This document shows, in pieces, positions 1-8,327 of a stretch of 64,000 nt of DNA. The stretch is from Amycolatopsis sp. 2-15 (GTDB lineage Bacteria; Actinomycetota; Actinomycetes; Mycobacteriales; Pseudonocardiaceae). The notes below the pieces were generated by a model, which was given only the letters and a program-made list of their open reading frames with translations, made no database searches and was not told the origin of the DNA. The position numbers and the translations under genes were made by a program. The DNA lies in NCBI RefSeq assembly GCF_030285625.1, contig NZ_CP127294.1, positions 3,978,001 to 4,042,000 of the forward strand, given 5' to 3'. Within the stretch, counting starts at the first letter, position 1, and every line of letters begins with the position of its first letter.

Positions 1-1415
1 GTCCGGAACGCGTCCTGCACCACGAGGAACAGCCGGTCCTGCGCCAGGATCGAGCGGATGCGGTGCAGGTCGGGCAGGGAGACGGCCGGGTTGGTCGCCG
101 AGACCCAGAGGAACCGCAGGCTGCCGTTTTCGGCGTAGCGCAGCATTTGCATGAGGTGGGTCGGTGGGCCGTAGTGCGGGATCCGGCTCACGTCGACGTT
201 CCACAGCTTCGCGAGTTCGGCCACGTGCTCGTCGTTGGCCCAGTTGCGGAACCCGGTCAGGTCACCGTCGGCACCGCATTCCCGGGTGTTCTCGGCCGTG
301 GGCTGGCCGTTCATCTGCAGCACGCCCGCGCCCGGTTTGCCGAGCATCCCGCGCAGCAGCACCAGGTTGTTCACCTGCACCGCGGCCGCCGCGGCCTGAT
401 GCGACTGGTAGAAGCCCTGCAGCACAGTGCACAACAGCCGTTCCGCCGTCCCGAGCAGGCGGCCCGCCTCCCGGATCTGCGCGGGCTCGAGGCCGCAGAT
501 CTCCGCCACACGCTCAGGCGGGTAGTCCGCGACGGTCGCCGCAAGATCGTCGTATCCCACCGTGCACCGCTCGACATAGCCGCGATCGACCCAGCCGTTC
601 TCGATGATCTCGTGCAGCAGGCCGTTCATCAGTGCGACGTTGCTGCCGGGCAGCGGCGCGAGGTGCAGCGTCGCGGCCTGGGCGACCGGCATTTCGCGCG
701 GGTCCACGCACAGCAGGGCCGGCGGCTCGGGCCCGGCGAGCCGGTCGAGGATGCGCGACCACAGCACCGCCTGCGTCTCGGCCACGTTGTGCCCGAAAAG
801 CGCGATCACGTCGGCGTGGTCGACGTCCGTGTAGGACGCGGGCTGGCCGTCGCAGCCGAAAGACTCCTTCAAGGCCGCCGCTGCCGTCGCCGTGCAGAGC
901 CGGGTGTTGCCGTCGAGGTGGTTCGTGCCGATGCCGCCACGGGCGACGGCGGCGAGGGCGTAGTACTCCTCGGCGAAGAGCTGCCCGCTGGTGTAGAACC
1001 CGAGCGCGCCGGGCCCTTGCTCGTCGAGGAGCTCTCTGCTGCGGCGGACGATGTGGTCCATCGCTTCGTCCCAGCTCGCCTCGACGAGTTCGCCGTGCCG
1101 GCGCACCAGCGGCGTGGTCAGGCGGTCGCTCGCCGAGTTGGCCTGCCACCCGAAAAGGTCTTTCGGATCCAGCCGACCGCGATTCACGCGGTCGTCGGAC
1201 CGGCCACGCACTCCGACGATTCGGCTGTCTCGAACCGCGATGTCGAGCCCGTCGCCATTCGAGTGGAGCACCGCCGCACTCCGCACCCACCGCTGCACGC
1301 TCTCCGGTGTCACGCCGTCGGCGAGGTAACTGTCCACGCGGGTCGGCCAGTGCTCACCGGGCCCGTACGGTCTCCTGGCTCCCCAGGGCTCGGTGATCCC
1401 GTCACGCTGTGGCAC
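1..1415 (-). CDS. molybdopterin oxidoreductase, C-terminus cut by window edge
   Basis: The minus strand reads continuously as a DMSO-reductase-superfamily catalytic subunit, like assimilatory nitrate reductases and formate dehydrogenases, which bind bis-MGD molybdenum and transfer electrons to or from small substrates. Visible family blocks are VNRGRLDPKDLFGWQAN (about residues 77-93), GTNHLDGNTRLCTATAAAAL, QAAAAAVQVNNLVLLRGMLG and FRNWANDEHVAELAKLWNV. About 471 codons are present of a usual 700 or more. The GTG start is chosen because GGGAGG lies 4-5 bases upstream. The four positions that hold [4Fe-4S] cysteines in related enzymes are A48, H51, D55 and D83, so this copy should lack the N-terminal cluster. 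Substrate unknown. Confidence 0.85.
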   Translation of the reverse strand, partial: MPQRDGITEPWGARRPYGPGEHWPTRVDSYLADGVTPESVQRWVRSAAVLHSNGDGLDIAVRDSRIVGVRGRSDDRVNRGRLDPKDLFGWQANSASDRLTTPLVRRHGELVEASWDEAMDHIVRRSRELLDEQGPGALGFYTSGQLFAEEYYALAAVARGGIGTNHLDGNTRLCTATAAAALKESFGCDGQPASYTDVDHADVIALFGHNVAETQAVLWSRILDRLAGPEPPALLCVDPREMPVAQAATLHLAPLPGSNVALMNGLLHEIIENGWVDRGYVERCTVGYDDLAATVADYPPERVAEICGLEPAQIREAGRLLGTAERLLCTVLQGFYQSHQAAAAAVQVNNLVLLRGMLGKPGAGVLQMNGQPTAENTRECGADGDLTGFRNWANDEHVAELAKLWNVDVSRIPHYGPPTHLMQMLRYAENGSLRFLWVSATNPAVSLPDLHRIRSILAQDRLFLVVQDAFR

Positions 1416-1576
1416 TGCACCTCCCGATACTCATCTGGCGATCAGTGAATACCCGCGGGGGCCGGAGGCAAACGGTCTTGTTTGCGTAACGCAACTGTTG
1501 CTATCGCCGACTCCGAGAACTGGCGATCACAGCATCGCCGAGGTGTAAATCAGCCGCGAGCGGGGTATTTCGACGC

Positions 1577-1954
1577 GTGCACAAGGTCATCGGCAGTGTG
1601 ATCGCAGCGGCGTTCTTGGTCTCGGTCGTCGGCTGTGCCGCCGACAGTCCGGATGCCCAGGCCGCAGCACAGGCGTTCGTCACCACGGCCGCCGCAGGCA
1701 CGGCCGTCGAGGCCTGCGCGTTGCTCGCTCCGCGCGCACGGGACGCGCTCGGACCGGCCGGGTGCCAGCCGGCGCTCGCTACAGTGCCGCACGCCCCCGT
1801 CGTGTCAGCGTCTGTGTGGAGCGACGAAGCTCAGGCGCGCTCGGCTGCGGACACCCTGTTCCTGCACGAGTTCCCGGACGGCTGGCGCATCACCGGCGCC
1901 GGCTGCCACCCGCGCAACGAGCAGGTCTACGACTGCACGATCGGCGGGCGATGA
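1577..1954 (+). CDS. small secreted lipoprotein
   Basis: A 125-residue protein with a short basic start, a hydrophobic signal segment and a lipobox ending VVGC with the lipidated Cys at residue 20. This predicts export and anchoring to the outer face of the membrane. The mature part contains four more cysteines and no recognised domain. It starts at GTG and its stop overlaps the ATG of the next gene (ATGA), so it heads a three-gene operon with the 29-residue membrane peptide and the DUF6766 protein. Function unknown. Confidence 0.7.
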   Translation: MHKVIGSVIAAAFLVSVVGCAADSPDAQAAAQAFVTTAAAGTAVEACALLAPRARDALGPAGCQPALATVPHAPVVSASVWSDEAQARSAADTLFLHEFPDGWRITGAGCHPRNEQVYDCTIGGR

Positions 1955-2040
1955 AGGCCCGCGCGGTGTTTGCCGTTTACCTGGTGCTCGTCCTCGCCGG
2001 ATTGGCCTATTTCATCGCAATCGGGGTGCTGGGCCGATGA
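1951..2040 (+). CDS. 29-residue single-pass membrane peptide
   Basis: A very short gene that overlaps both neighbours by ATGA junctions. The product has a short MKAR start and one hydrophobic helix (VYLVLVLAGLAYFIAIGVLG). The tight coupling on both sides supports its being translated. No family is recognised. It may assist the DUF6766 membrane protein encoded next, but that is inference from position only. Confidence 0.5.
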   Translation: MKARAVFAVYLVLVLAGLAYFIAIGVLGR

Positions 2041-2720
2041 CCACACTCCGGTCCTTCATGCGGGACAACGGCCTCTCACTCGCTTTCGGAGTGCTGTTCC
2101 TGTTCAGCCTGGTCGGCCAGGCGTGGTCGGGCCTCGCCGCCTTCAACGACCAGCAGCTCGCCCACGGCGCTCAGACTGTCGGTCTGCTGGACTACCTCAC
2201 GTCCTCGTCGTTCGCCGTCGACGTCGCCGAGAACTGGCAATCCGAATACCTGCAGTTCTTCCTCTACGTCTCCGCGACGGTCTGGCTCGTGCAGCGAGGT
2301 TCTCCCGAATCGAAGGCTCTGCGCAAAGCCGGACCCGAAAGTGACCGGGATCAGCTGCTCGGCCGGCACGTCCGAGACGGGTCCCCTCGGTGGGCGAAAG
2401 CGGGCGGCCGGCGAACGGCGGTGTTCTCCCGCTCGCTCGGGCTGGTCATGGGCACGGTCTTCCTGCTGTCGTGGCTGGCCCAATCGATCGCCGGGGTCAG
2501 CGCCTACAACGCGGAACAGCTCAGCGACTTCGGTGACCCGGTCAGCTGGGGCGAGTACCTGCTCTCGGCCGACTTCTGGAACCGCACCCTGCAGAACTGG
2601 CAGTCGGAGTTCCTGGCCATCGGCTGCATGGCGATCTTCAGCGTTTACCTCCGCCAGCGCGGCTCGCCCGAATCCAAACCCGTCGGCGCTGAACACCACG
2701 TGACTGACGAATCAGGCTGA
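2037..2720 (+). CDS. DUF6766 family membrane protein
   Basis: A 227-residue protein with two similar halves, each holding a transmembrane segment of the type LFLFSLVGQAWSGLAAFN, a loop with a conserved W-E/Q pattern (NWQSEYLQFF, NWQSEFLAIG), a second hydrophobic stretch and a closing RGSPESK motif. This internal duplication is typical of the DUF6766 family of actinobacteria and proteobacteria, whose function is unknown. The ATG overlaps the stop of the preceding peptide gene. The upstream in-frame extension is antisense and shadow sequence, so this start is preferred. Confidence 0.8.
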   Translation: MTTLRSFMRDNGLSLAFGVLFLFSLVGQAWSGLAAFNDQQLAHGAQTVGLLDYLTSSSFAVDVAENWQSEYLQFFLYVSATVWLVQRGSPESKALRKAGPESDRDQLLGRHVRDGSPRWAKAGGRRTAVFSRSLGLVMGTVFLLSWLAQSIAGVSAYNAEQLSDFGDPVSWGEYLLSADFWNRTLQNWQSEFLAIGCMAIFSVYLRQRGSPESKPVGAEHHVTDESG

Positions 2721-3164
2721 CCAGCGACGGCATCGGGATTCAACCCTCGCCTGTCCCGACGATGGCCAGACTCCACCGACGTTCGCATGCGGATGCCGGG
2801 CTGACCTTCGGGTCAGTTTCGGCCGAGCCGCAGGTGAGGGACGTCCGCTGTGCGCCGAGGCTGTCCGAACCGGTGAAGCACCGGCTGCTGGCCCATGGGC
2901 TGTTGCGTGACGACCGCCCTCCAGTGAAGCTGGCGCAGCGAGGGCCCGATAAACCCTGAGTTGCGCTTGGCCGACGAACTCTCCGGCGCCAGGCTTTCCG
3001 GTCTGCTGCTCACCGCCGAGACGGTGCAGTCGGCCGGGCCGTGCGTGACGGCACGGCAAGCTGAGGCACCGCAGATGCGGAGGTCGAAGGCGTGGATCTG
3101 CTCGAAGATCCACGTCCGGATCGCGAGGACAATGCGCGCGGCGCAACGGCCAACGGCTCTCGGT
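2721..3164. other. intergenic, no gene seen
   Basis: The 444 bases between the convergent DUF6766 and ctaD genes hold no reading frame with family resemblance and no obvious strong terminator. Confidence 0.5.
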
Positions 3165-4937
3165 TCAGCGTCCGCGGGGGTCTTCAGTGCCGCCTTGCTC
3201 GTCCGGCTGGGTCGCGCCTGCTGCGACCTCGGAGAGCGAGGCTTTGCCCTGGGGGTGCCCTCGGGTCACGTGCGCTTCGTCGCGCATGCGGTCCAACATG
3301 TGCGGGTAGTGCAGCTCGAACGCGGGCCGTTCGGAGCGGATGCGGGGCAGCTCGAGGAAGTTGTGCCGTGGCGGTGGGCTGGTCGTCGCCCACTCCAGCG
3401 AATTGCCGTAACCCCAAGGGTCATCCACGTTGACCTCTTGGCCGAAGCGGTAGCTTTTGACGACGTTCCAGATGAACGGCAGCACCGATGCACCCAGGAT
3501 GAACGACCCGATCGTCGAGACCGTGTGCATCCCCGTGAACCCGTCGCTGCGCAGGTAGTCGGCGTAGCGGCGTGGCATGCCGGCGTCGCCGAGCCAGTGC
3601 TGGATGAGGAAGGTGGTGTGGAAGCCGATGAACGTCGTCCAGAAGTGCCACTTGGCCAGCGGTTCGTCGAGCATGCGGCCGGTGATCTTGGGGAACCAGA
3701 AGTAGATGCCGGCGAACGTGGCGAACACGATCGTCCCGAACAGCACGTAGTGGAAGTGGGCGACGACGAAGTAGCTGTCGTGCACGTGGAAGTCGAGTGC
3801 GGGGGCGGCGAGGATGACGCCGGTGAGCCCGCCGAGCAGGAACGTGACGAGGAAGCCGATCGACCACAGCATCGGCGACTCGAACGTCAGCTGCCCCTTC
3901 CACATCGTGCCGATCCAGTTGAAGAACTTGATCCCCGTGGGCACGGCGATGAGGAACGTCATGAACGAGAAGAACGGCAGCAGCACCGCGCCGGTGGCGA
4001 ACATGTGGTGGGCCCAGACGGCCACCGACAACGCGGTGATACCGATGGTGGCGAATACCATGGTCTTGTAGCCGAACAGTGGTTTCCGGCTGAAGACGGG
4101 GATGATTTCTGTGACGATGCCGAAGTAGGGCAGCGCGACGATGTAGACCTCCGGGTGGCCGAAGAACCAGAACAGGTGCTGCCACAGAATGGCGCCGCCG
4201 TTGGCCGGGTCGAACACGTGCGCGCCGATGTGTCTGTCGGCGAGCAGCCCGAACAGCGCGGCGGTGAGGATTGGGAACGCGAGCAAGATCAGGATGCCGG
4301 TGAACAGGATGTTCCAGGTGAAGATCGGCATCCGCCACATCAGCATCCCGGGCGCCCGCAGGCACACGATGGTGGTGATCATGTTGACCGCGCCGAGAAT
4401 GGTGCCGAGGCCGGTGACGATCAGCCCGGTGATCCACAGGTCCCCGCCGACACCGGGGGAGTGGATGGCGCTCGACAGCGGGGTGTATGCGGTCCAGCCG
4501 AAGTCCGGCGGGCCGCCCGGGGTGATATAGCCGGACAAGACGATCAAGCCGCCGAAGAGATAAAGCCAATACGAGAAGGCGTTCAAGCGGGGGAAGGACA
4601 CGTCCGGCGACCCGATTTGCAGGGGCACGATGAAGTTGGCGAAGCCGAAGAGGTTCGGGGTCGCGTAGAGCAGCAGCATGATCGTGCCGTGCATGGTGAA
4701 CAGCTGGTTGTACTGCTCCGGCGAGAGGAACTGCAGCCCGGGCTGGGCCAGCTCGCCGCGCATCAGCAATGCCGTCAACCCGCCGATGAGGAAGAACCCG
4801 AACGAGGTCGACAGGTAGAGCAGGCCGATCGTCTTGTGATCGGTGGTGCGGATCGTCTTCAGGATCACCGATCCGAGCGGCTCCCTGCGGGCCGGTCGGA
4901 GCGGGACGGGCGTGGGGCGCGCGGCGGTGTCGGTCAT
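3165..4937 (-). CDS. ctaD: cytochrome c oxidase subunit I
   Basis: A full-length (590 aa) heme-copper oxidase subunit I, the membrane core of the aa3-type terminal oxidase that reduces O2 to water and pumps protons. Diagnostic motifs are present: [16 protein letters not shown] (heme a ligand His), the [13 protein letters not shown] block with the Tyr-His cross-link pair, the CuB histidines in [10 protein letters not shown], and [16 protein letters not shown] with the heme ligands. The C-terminal tail ([14 protein letters not shown]) is the usual actinobacterial form. The gene stands alone here, so the other subunits are elsewhere. The ATG begins [10 protein letters not shown]. Confidence 0.97.
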   Translation of the reverse strand: MTDTAARPTPVPLRPARREPLGSVILKTIRTTDHKTIGLLYLSTSFGFFLIGGLTALLMRGELAQPGLQFLSPEQYNQLFTMHGTIMLLLYATPNLFGFANFIVPLQIGSPDVSFPRLNAFSYWLYLFGGLIVLSGYITPGGPPDFGWTAYTPLSSAIHSPGVGGDLWITGLIVTGLGTILGAVNMITTIVCLRAPGMLMWRMPIFTWNILFTGILILLAFPILTAALFGLLADRHIGAHVFDPANGGAILWQHLFWFFGHPEVYIVALPYFGIVTEIIPVFSRKPLFGYKTMVFATIGITALSVAVWAHHMFATGAVLLPFFSFMTFLIAVPTGIKFFNWIGTMWKGQLTFESPMLWSIGFLVTFLLGGLTGVILAAPALDFHVHDSYFVVAHFHYVLFGTIVFATFAGIYFWFPKITGRMLDEPLAKWHFWTTFIGFHTTFLIQHWLGDAGMPRRYADYLRSDGFTGMHTVSTIGSFILGASVLPFIWNVVKSYRFGQEVNVDDPWGYGNSLEWATTSPPPRHNFLELPRIRSERPAFELHYPHMLDRMRDEAHVTRGHPQGKASLSEVAAGATQPDEQGGTEDPRGR

Positions 4938-5114
4938 CGGGTCCTCGGTCTCGTCGTCGCCGGAACATCCTCATCGCTGACGGCCCGCACCTACCCGCTC
5001 CGGCCGTCGGTAAACCCGTGCTTGAAAAAATCGATGGTTGATGACGCCCGGTGCGGGTATGCCACGCGCCGAGCGCAGCCGACAGCACCGCTTCTCCGGA
5101 TCGAGGTGGCGGCG

Positions 5115-5432
5115 ATGGACTCAACGGTTCCGGGCGGGCGGAGGACCGTCTCAGCACGGAACGCGGCTCGACGTCTCCGCGCGACCGAACGTCAGTTGAA
5201 AGCCACGGACGCGGTCTGGGTGCGGCGGACCTTCGGTGAGGTCGCGTGGCGCCTGGGTCGCGGCTGGTTGGCGGTGAACCTCGCCTTGGACGTCATCGCG
5301 CTGGCGCTGATCCTGTTCGGCGTGCTCGTGGTGTTACCGGTGGCCTTCGCGGGATTCGTCCTGGGCAACATCGCCGTCTGCATGCACCTCGAACGCCAGA
5401 GCCGGAGCGAGGGCAGTATGAGAAATCGGTGA
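5115..5432 (+). CDS. small membrane protein, unknown
   Basis: A 105-residue ORF with a basic, helical N-terminal half (residues 10-50) and a hydrophobic second half that could form two membrane segments (ALDVIALALILFGVLVVLPV and a following stretch to about residue 90). ATG is preceded by GAGGTGG. No family is recognised. It lies divergently from ctaD, and the longer in-frame ORF upstream is antisense to ctaD and is not used. Confidence is limited by lack of homology. Confidence 0.45.
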   Translation: MDSTVPGGRRTVSARNAARRLRATERQLKATDAVWVRRTFGEVAWRLGRGWLAVNLALDVIALALILFGVLVVLPVAFAGFVLGNIAVCMHLERQSRSEGSMRNR

Positions 5433-5689
5433 CCCGCCGCCTGGTTAACGAAACCCTCGCGCGCTCCCGCGGCGACGTGGTGGCGAACGGGTGGGCCGGT
5501 CTCTCTTGAGCGTGGCCAGTAGCCGGGCTCGAGCGGCCTGGCGGAAGCCGGTGCCGTTACCGCACTATCAGCTCGTGCCGCCAAGCCGACCAGCGCCGCC
5601 CCTCATGAGCACCGCAAGCTTCAGCGCGAGGATGCGCCGGCTCGCCGGCCGCGTCTTCGATGGCGCGGACGCCAACGGCGTCGCCGCGC

Positions 5690-6184
5690 TCAGTTCTCCT
5701 GGTGGGTGGGGGTCATGATCTCGATGCCGATCTGGCGGCGGAAGGGTTCGACTGTGTTTCGCTGGTGGTCGGCTCGAGCCAGGAGGTCGTCGAAGTCGAC
5801 AGACGGCACGCGTGCGCGCAGGCCGGCCAGGTCACCGAGGGTGGTCCACAGGATCTTTTTGCCTTCGATGCCCATGGCCAGGGCCTCTAGTTCAAGAAAA
5901 CGGCTCAGCGGGGAGTAGGACCGCAGGCGGCCGTTGTATTTGAGCCGTCCCAGCCGTTCCCCCGCGAAGGCGGCCGCGGCCTTGGCGCGGTTCGGGCGCA
6001 CGTTGAGCGTGCGCATGATCAGTTCGAACGTCCGCACGTCTTCGGCGATGGCTTGGGCGACTTTGGCCAGCGCGTCTCCCAGTTCGGTCCCGCGGTTGTT
6101 GTCGCGGGCCCGGCGCGCCAGTTCGCGCCAGGTGATGCCCAGGGCGAACTGGTCGCGGAGGTAGATGCGCAGGAACTCGGTCAC
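5690..6184 (-). CDS. conserved actinobacterial protein, helical, unknown
   Basis: A 164-residue protein starting VTEFLRIYLRDQFALG. The pattern (LARRARDNNRGTELGDALA, a long acidic helix, LGRLKYNGRLRSYSPLSRFL, ELEALAMGIEGKK) matches a widespread family of small all-helical actinobacterial proteins with no assigned function. I do not recall a family number. The GTG overlaps the stop of the upstream DUF2231 gene (GTGA), so the two are translationally coupled. Confidence 0.7.
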   Translation of the reverse strand: MTEFLRIYLRDQFALGITWRELARRARDNNRGTELGDALAKVAQAIAEDVRTFELIMRTLNVRPNRAKAAAAFAGERLGRLKYNGRLRSYSPLSRFLELEALAMGIEGKKILWTTLGDLAGLRARVPSVDFDDLLARADHQRNTVEPFRRQIGIEIMTPTHQEN

Positions 6185-6777
6185 CGGTCGACCGCCTGTG
6201 GGCGCGGGGACTGCCACCGGAAGACCCCGGCGCCCTGCGCGTAGGCGAGGTGACCGCCGAGCGCGCCGCCCGCGCTGAGAACCACCAAGCCGACGACGCC
6301 GAGGATCTTGCCGCCGACCGGCTCGCGCCGGCGGCGCAGGTAGGAGCCGGTGAAAAACGCGGCCCCGAGGCTGTTGAGCACGAGATGACCGAACCCGACA
6401 CGTCGCTGCCGCTCGTCCAGCTCGCTGTAGTCGGCCGCGCCGAGCACCGCAGCCGGTGCCACGGCGAGCAGGCCGATCCCAACCAACCGCCGGGCGGCTG
6501 CGTCGCTGCCTGGGACCAGGTCGAGCAGCGCCGAACACACCCAAGCCCCGATCGGGACGGTGACGGCAAGCGGGTGCAGCGGATGCCCGAGCCGACGCCC
6601 GCGCAGCTCACGGCCGACCCGACCGCCGAAGAGCCGGATCAACGGCTTCGCCACCGTCGCCGCGGGCGCATCAATCCCTCGTGCGGTTTCCATCGCGGAC
6701 AACACACGATGAGGTGCCGCAGCCCGTCCCCCTTCGCTGCGGATCTTCGGAACAGCTTGTGCGGTCTCGTCGGTCAT
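6181..6777 (-). CDS. DUF2231 family membrane protein
   Basis: A 198-residue protein. After a 45-residue soluble lead it shows the DUF2231 signature GRRLGHPLHPLAVTVPIGAW followed by about four transmembrane segments (ALLDLVPG, GIGLLAVAPAAVLGAADY, LVLNSLGAAFF, ILGVVGLVVLSAGGALGGHL). The conserved HPLHP and D-Y-S positions are intact. The family is a putative haem- or redox-associated membrane domain of uncertain role. The internal ATG (MTDETAQAVP) is preferred to the longer ORF. It is coupled to the following helical protein gene. Confidence 0.85.
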   Translation of the reverse strand: MTDETAQAVPKIRSEGGRAAAPHRVLSAMETARGIDAPAATVAKPLIRLFGGRVGRELRGRRLGHPLHPLAVTVPIGAWVCSALLDLVPGSDAAARRLVGIGLLAVAPAAVLGAADYSELDERQRRVGFGHLVLNSLGAAFFTGSYLRRRREPVGGKILGVVGLVVLSAGGALGGHLAYAQGAGVFRWQSPRPQAVDR

Positions 6778-7020
6778 GCCGCGGGCTACCCCGTGGTTCC
6801 CGGCACCAATCTCGCGTTGGCCAAAACGTGGCCGGCCGTGGTGACCGTATGGCCGGATACCCGCCTGCGACGACGTTGCGCCGGCTGACCCAGGCGGAGT
6901 CCGCACCCGAGGACGGGCAGTTCAAGGACGACGCCACAGGCTCGCGCGGCGGACCGATCCGGACGGGAGTGACGCCTTGAGCGCGAGAGCGGGCAGGCGC
7001 GCGGGAAGCGGTCGAACGGG

Positions 7021-7765
7021 GTGACAGGGGAGGCCCGGCCCGCCCAGCCTGCCCAGCAGCAGCGCCCGCCCGGAACGACGTCGGCGATGACGCCCCGGCC
7101 CGAGCACGGCGAGCACACCTACCGCGGCTCCGGCAAGCTGACCGGCAAGGCCGCGCTCATCACCGGCGCGGACAGCGGCATCGACCGCGCCGTGGCGACG
7201 CATACGCGCGCGAAGGCGCGGATGTGCTGATCTCCTATCTTCACGAGCACGCGGACGCCGAGGAGACGCGGCGCTGGGTCGAAGAGGCCGGCCGCAAGGC
7301 GGTGCTCGTCCCCGGTGATGTCGCCTATCCGGCGCATTGCCGGGCGTTGGTCGCTCGGACGGTCGAGGAGTTCGGCCGGATCGACGTCCTCGTGAACAAC
7401 GAAGCGTTCCAGATGTTCCCCGAGACGCTCGAGGGGATCCCGGACCAGGAGTGGGACCACGCGCTCGCGACCAACCTCGGCGCGTTCTTCCACTTTGTGA
7501 AGCCGTGCCCCACATGCGGCCGGACTCGTCGATCATCGGCGGCCCTCGGTGAACTCCGACAACCCGCCCGCTGCTGCTGCCCTACGACGTGACGAAGGTC
7601 GGGGATCGCCAACGTGACCGCCGCGTTGACGCAGATGCTGGGCCCGAAGGGGATTCGCGCCAACAGTGTCGCGCCGGGCCCTATGTGGCCCCCGCTGATC
7701 CCGTCCACGATGCCCGAAGACCAGGTGGAGTCCTTCGGTGCGCAGGTACCCCGCGGGTTCTCAGA
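7021..7765 (+). pseudogene. short-chain dehydrogenase/reductase, multiply frameshifted
   Basis: Fragments in successive frames make up one SDR of the YghA/GsiB-like class: a proline-rich lead and GKAALITGADSGIDRAV (the Rossmann TGxxxGIG motif with GIG changed to GID), then DVLISYLHEH and GRIDVLVNNEAFQM (NNAA changed to NNEA), then HMRPDSSIIG, then MTAALTQMLGPKGIRANSVA and PGPMWPPLIPSTMP. At least three frame changes are needed. The YxxxK catalytic region reads only as LPYDVTK in one frame. The normal C-terminal end is missing, because after GAQVPRGFSDP the sequence changes to a different gene piece. This is a dead gene. Confidence 0.75.
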
Positions 7766-7775
7766 TCCGGCCCGT

Positions 7776-8000
7776 GGGGGGTCCTATTGTTCCCGCCGGT
7801 CACGGCCGTCCTGGAGGCAGGCAGCCTGTGGCTGCTCTACCGGACCGGTCTCTGCGCTGCCTCCGACGCCGACCCGGTGCCGCACGGGGTGGTCCACATC
7901 CAGGTGTTTCTGACCGGGCTGCTGTTCACGGCAGTGGTGTGTTGGGAGGCGTGCCATGCGAAGGCGGGGGCGCCGATCGCGAACACACGACGAGTGCCCA
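7776..8000 (+). pseudogene. CtaG-like (cytochrome oxidase assembly) fragment
   Basis: The frame ending at 8095 contains AGSLWLLYRTGLCAASDADP and GVVHIQVFLTGLLFTAVVCW. This resembles the C-terminal pair of membrane helices of CtaG/caa3 oxidase assembly proteins, where a conserved His-rich H-x-H-x-F-L-x-G-x-L-F segment follows an L-Y-x-T-G-L helix. The rest of the gene is absent. It is joined directly to the SDR remnant on the left, which suggests a deletion. Assignment is from motif resemblance only. Confidence 0.45.
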
Positions 8001-8221
8001 TGCCCCATGACGATCCATCGGAGGCCGGTTTCATCAGCCAGGCCCAGGAGGCGACGGACTGCACCGCAGATCGGCCCGAAGACGGTGAGCCGTGACACCG
8101 GCTCTGGATCTCAGAGACAGAAGCGACGATGCCAGGTAGTTCAGACACCAACAGTTGCGTCGGTCCCCGCGAACGGCCCAGGGGTGGGCTTTCGCCGGAG
8201 CATCTGCGGGGAGTAAGTGCC

Positions 8222-8327
8222 CCTCGCCTTTGGTGAAGCCGCCTGAGTAGAGCGGCTTGTCCAGGTTGGACAGTGTCAGCTGGCGGTCCCCGACTTGCAC
8301 GGTCAGCTTCTTCTCTCCCACACCGAG
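8222..8327 (-). pseudogene. LigD polymerase-domain N-terminal fragment
   Basis: On the minus strand the piece beginning VGEKKLTVQVGDRQLTLSNL and continuing DKPLYSGGFTKGE matches the start of the primase-polymerase domain of NHEJ protein LigD, whose family form is a TNLDKVLYP...GFTKGEVIDYY block. It breaks off at about 8222, before the catalytic Asp motif. The other end abuts the truncated RHS gene at about 8327. Only some 35 codons survive. Confidence 0.6.

Noticed and set aside
63..1448. Long open frame on the plus strand (461 codons)
   Set aside because: It is antisense to the molybdopterin oxidoreductase, whose minus-strand translation shows clear family motifs; the plus translation has no family resemblance.
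2961..5114. Very long plus-strand frame of over 700 codons
   Set aside because: Antisense shadow of ctaD, rich in His/Asp/Glu/Gln as expected from the opposite strand of a membrane protein. Only its end (5115-5432) is kept as a possible gene.
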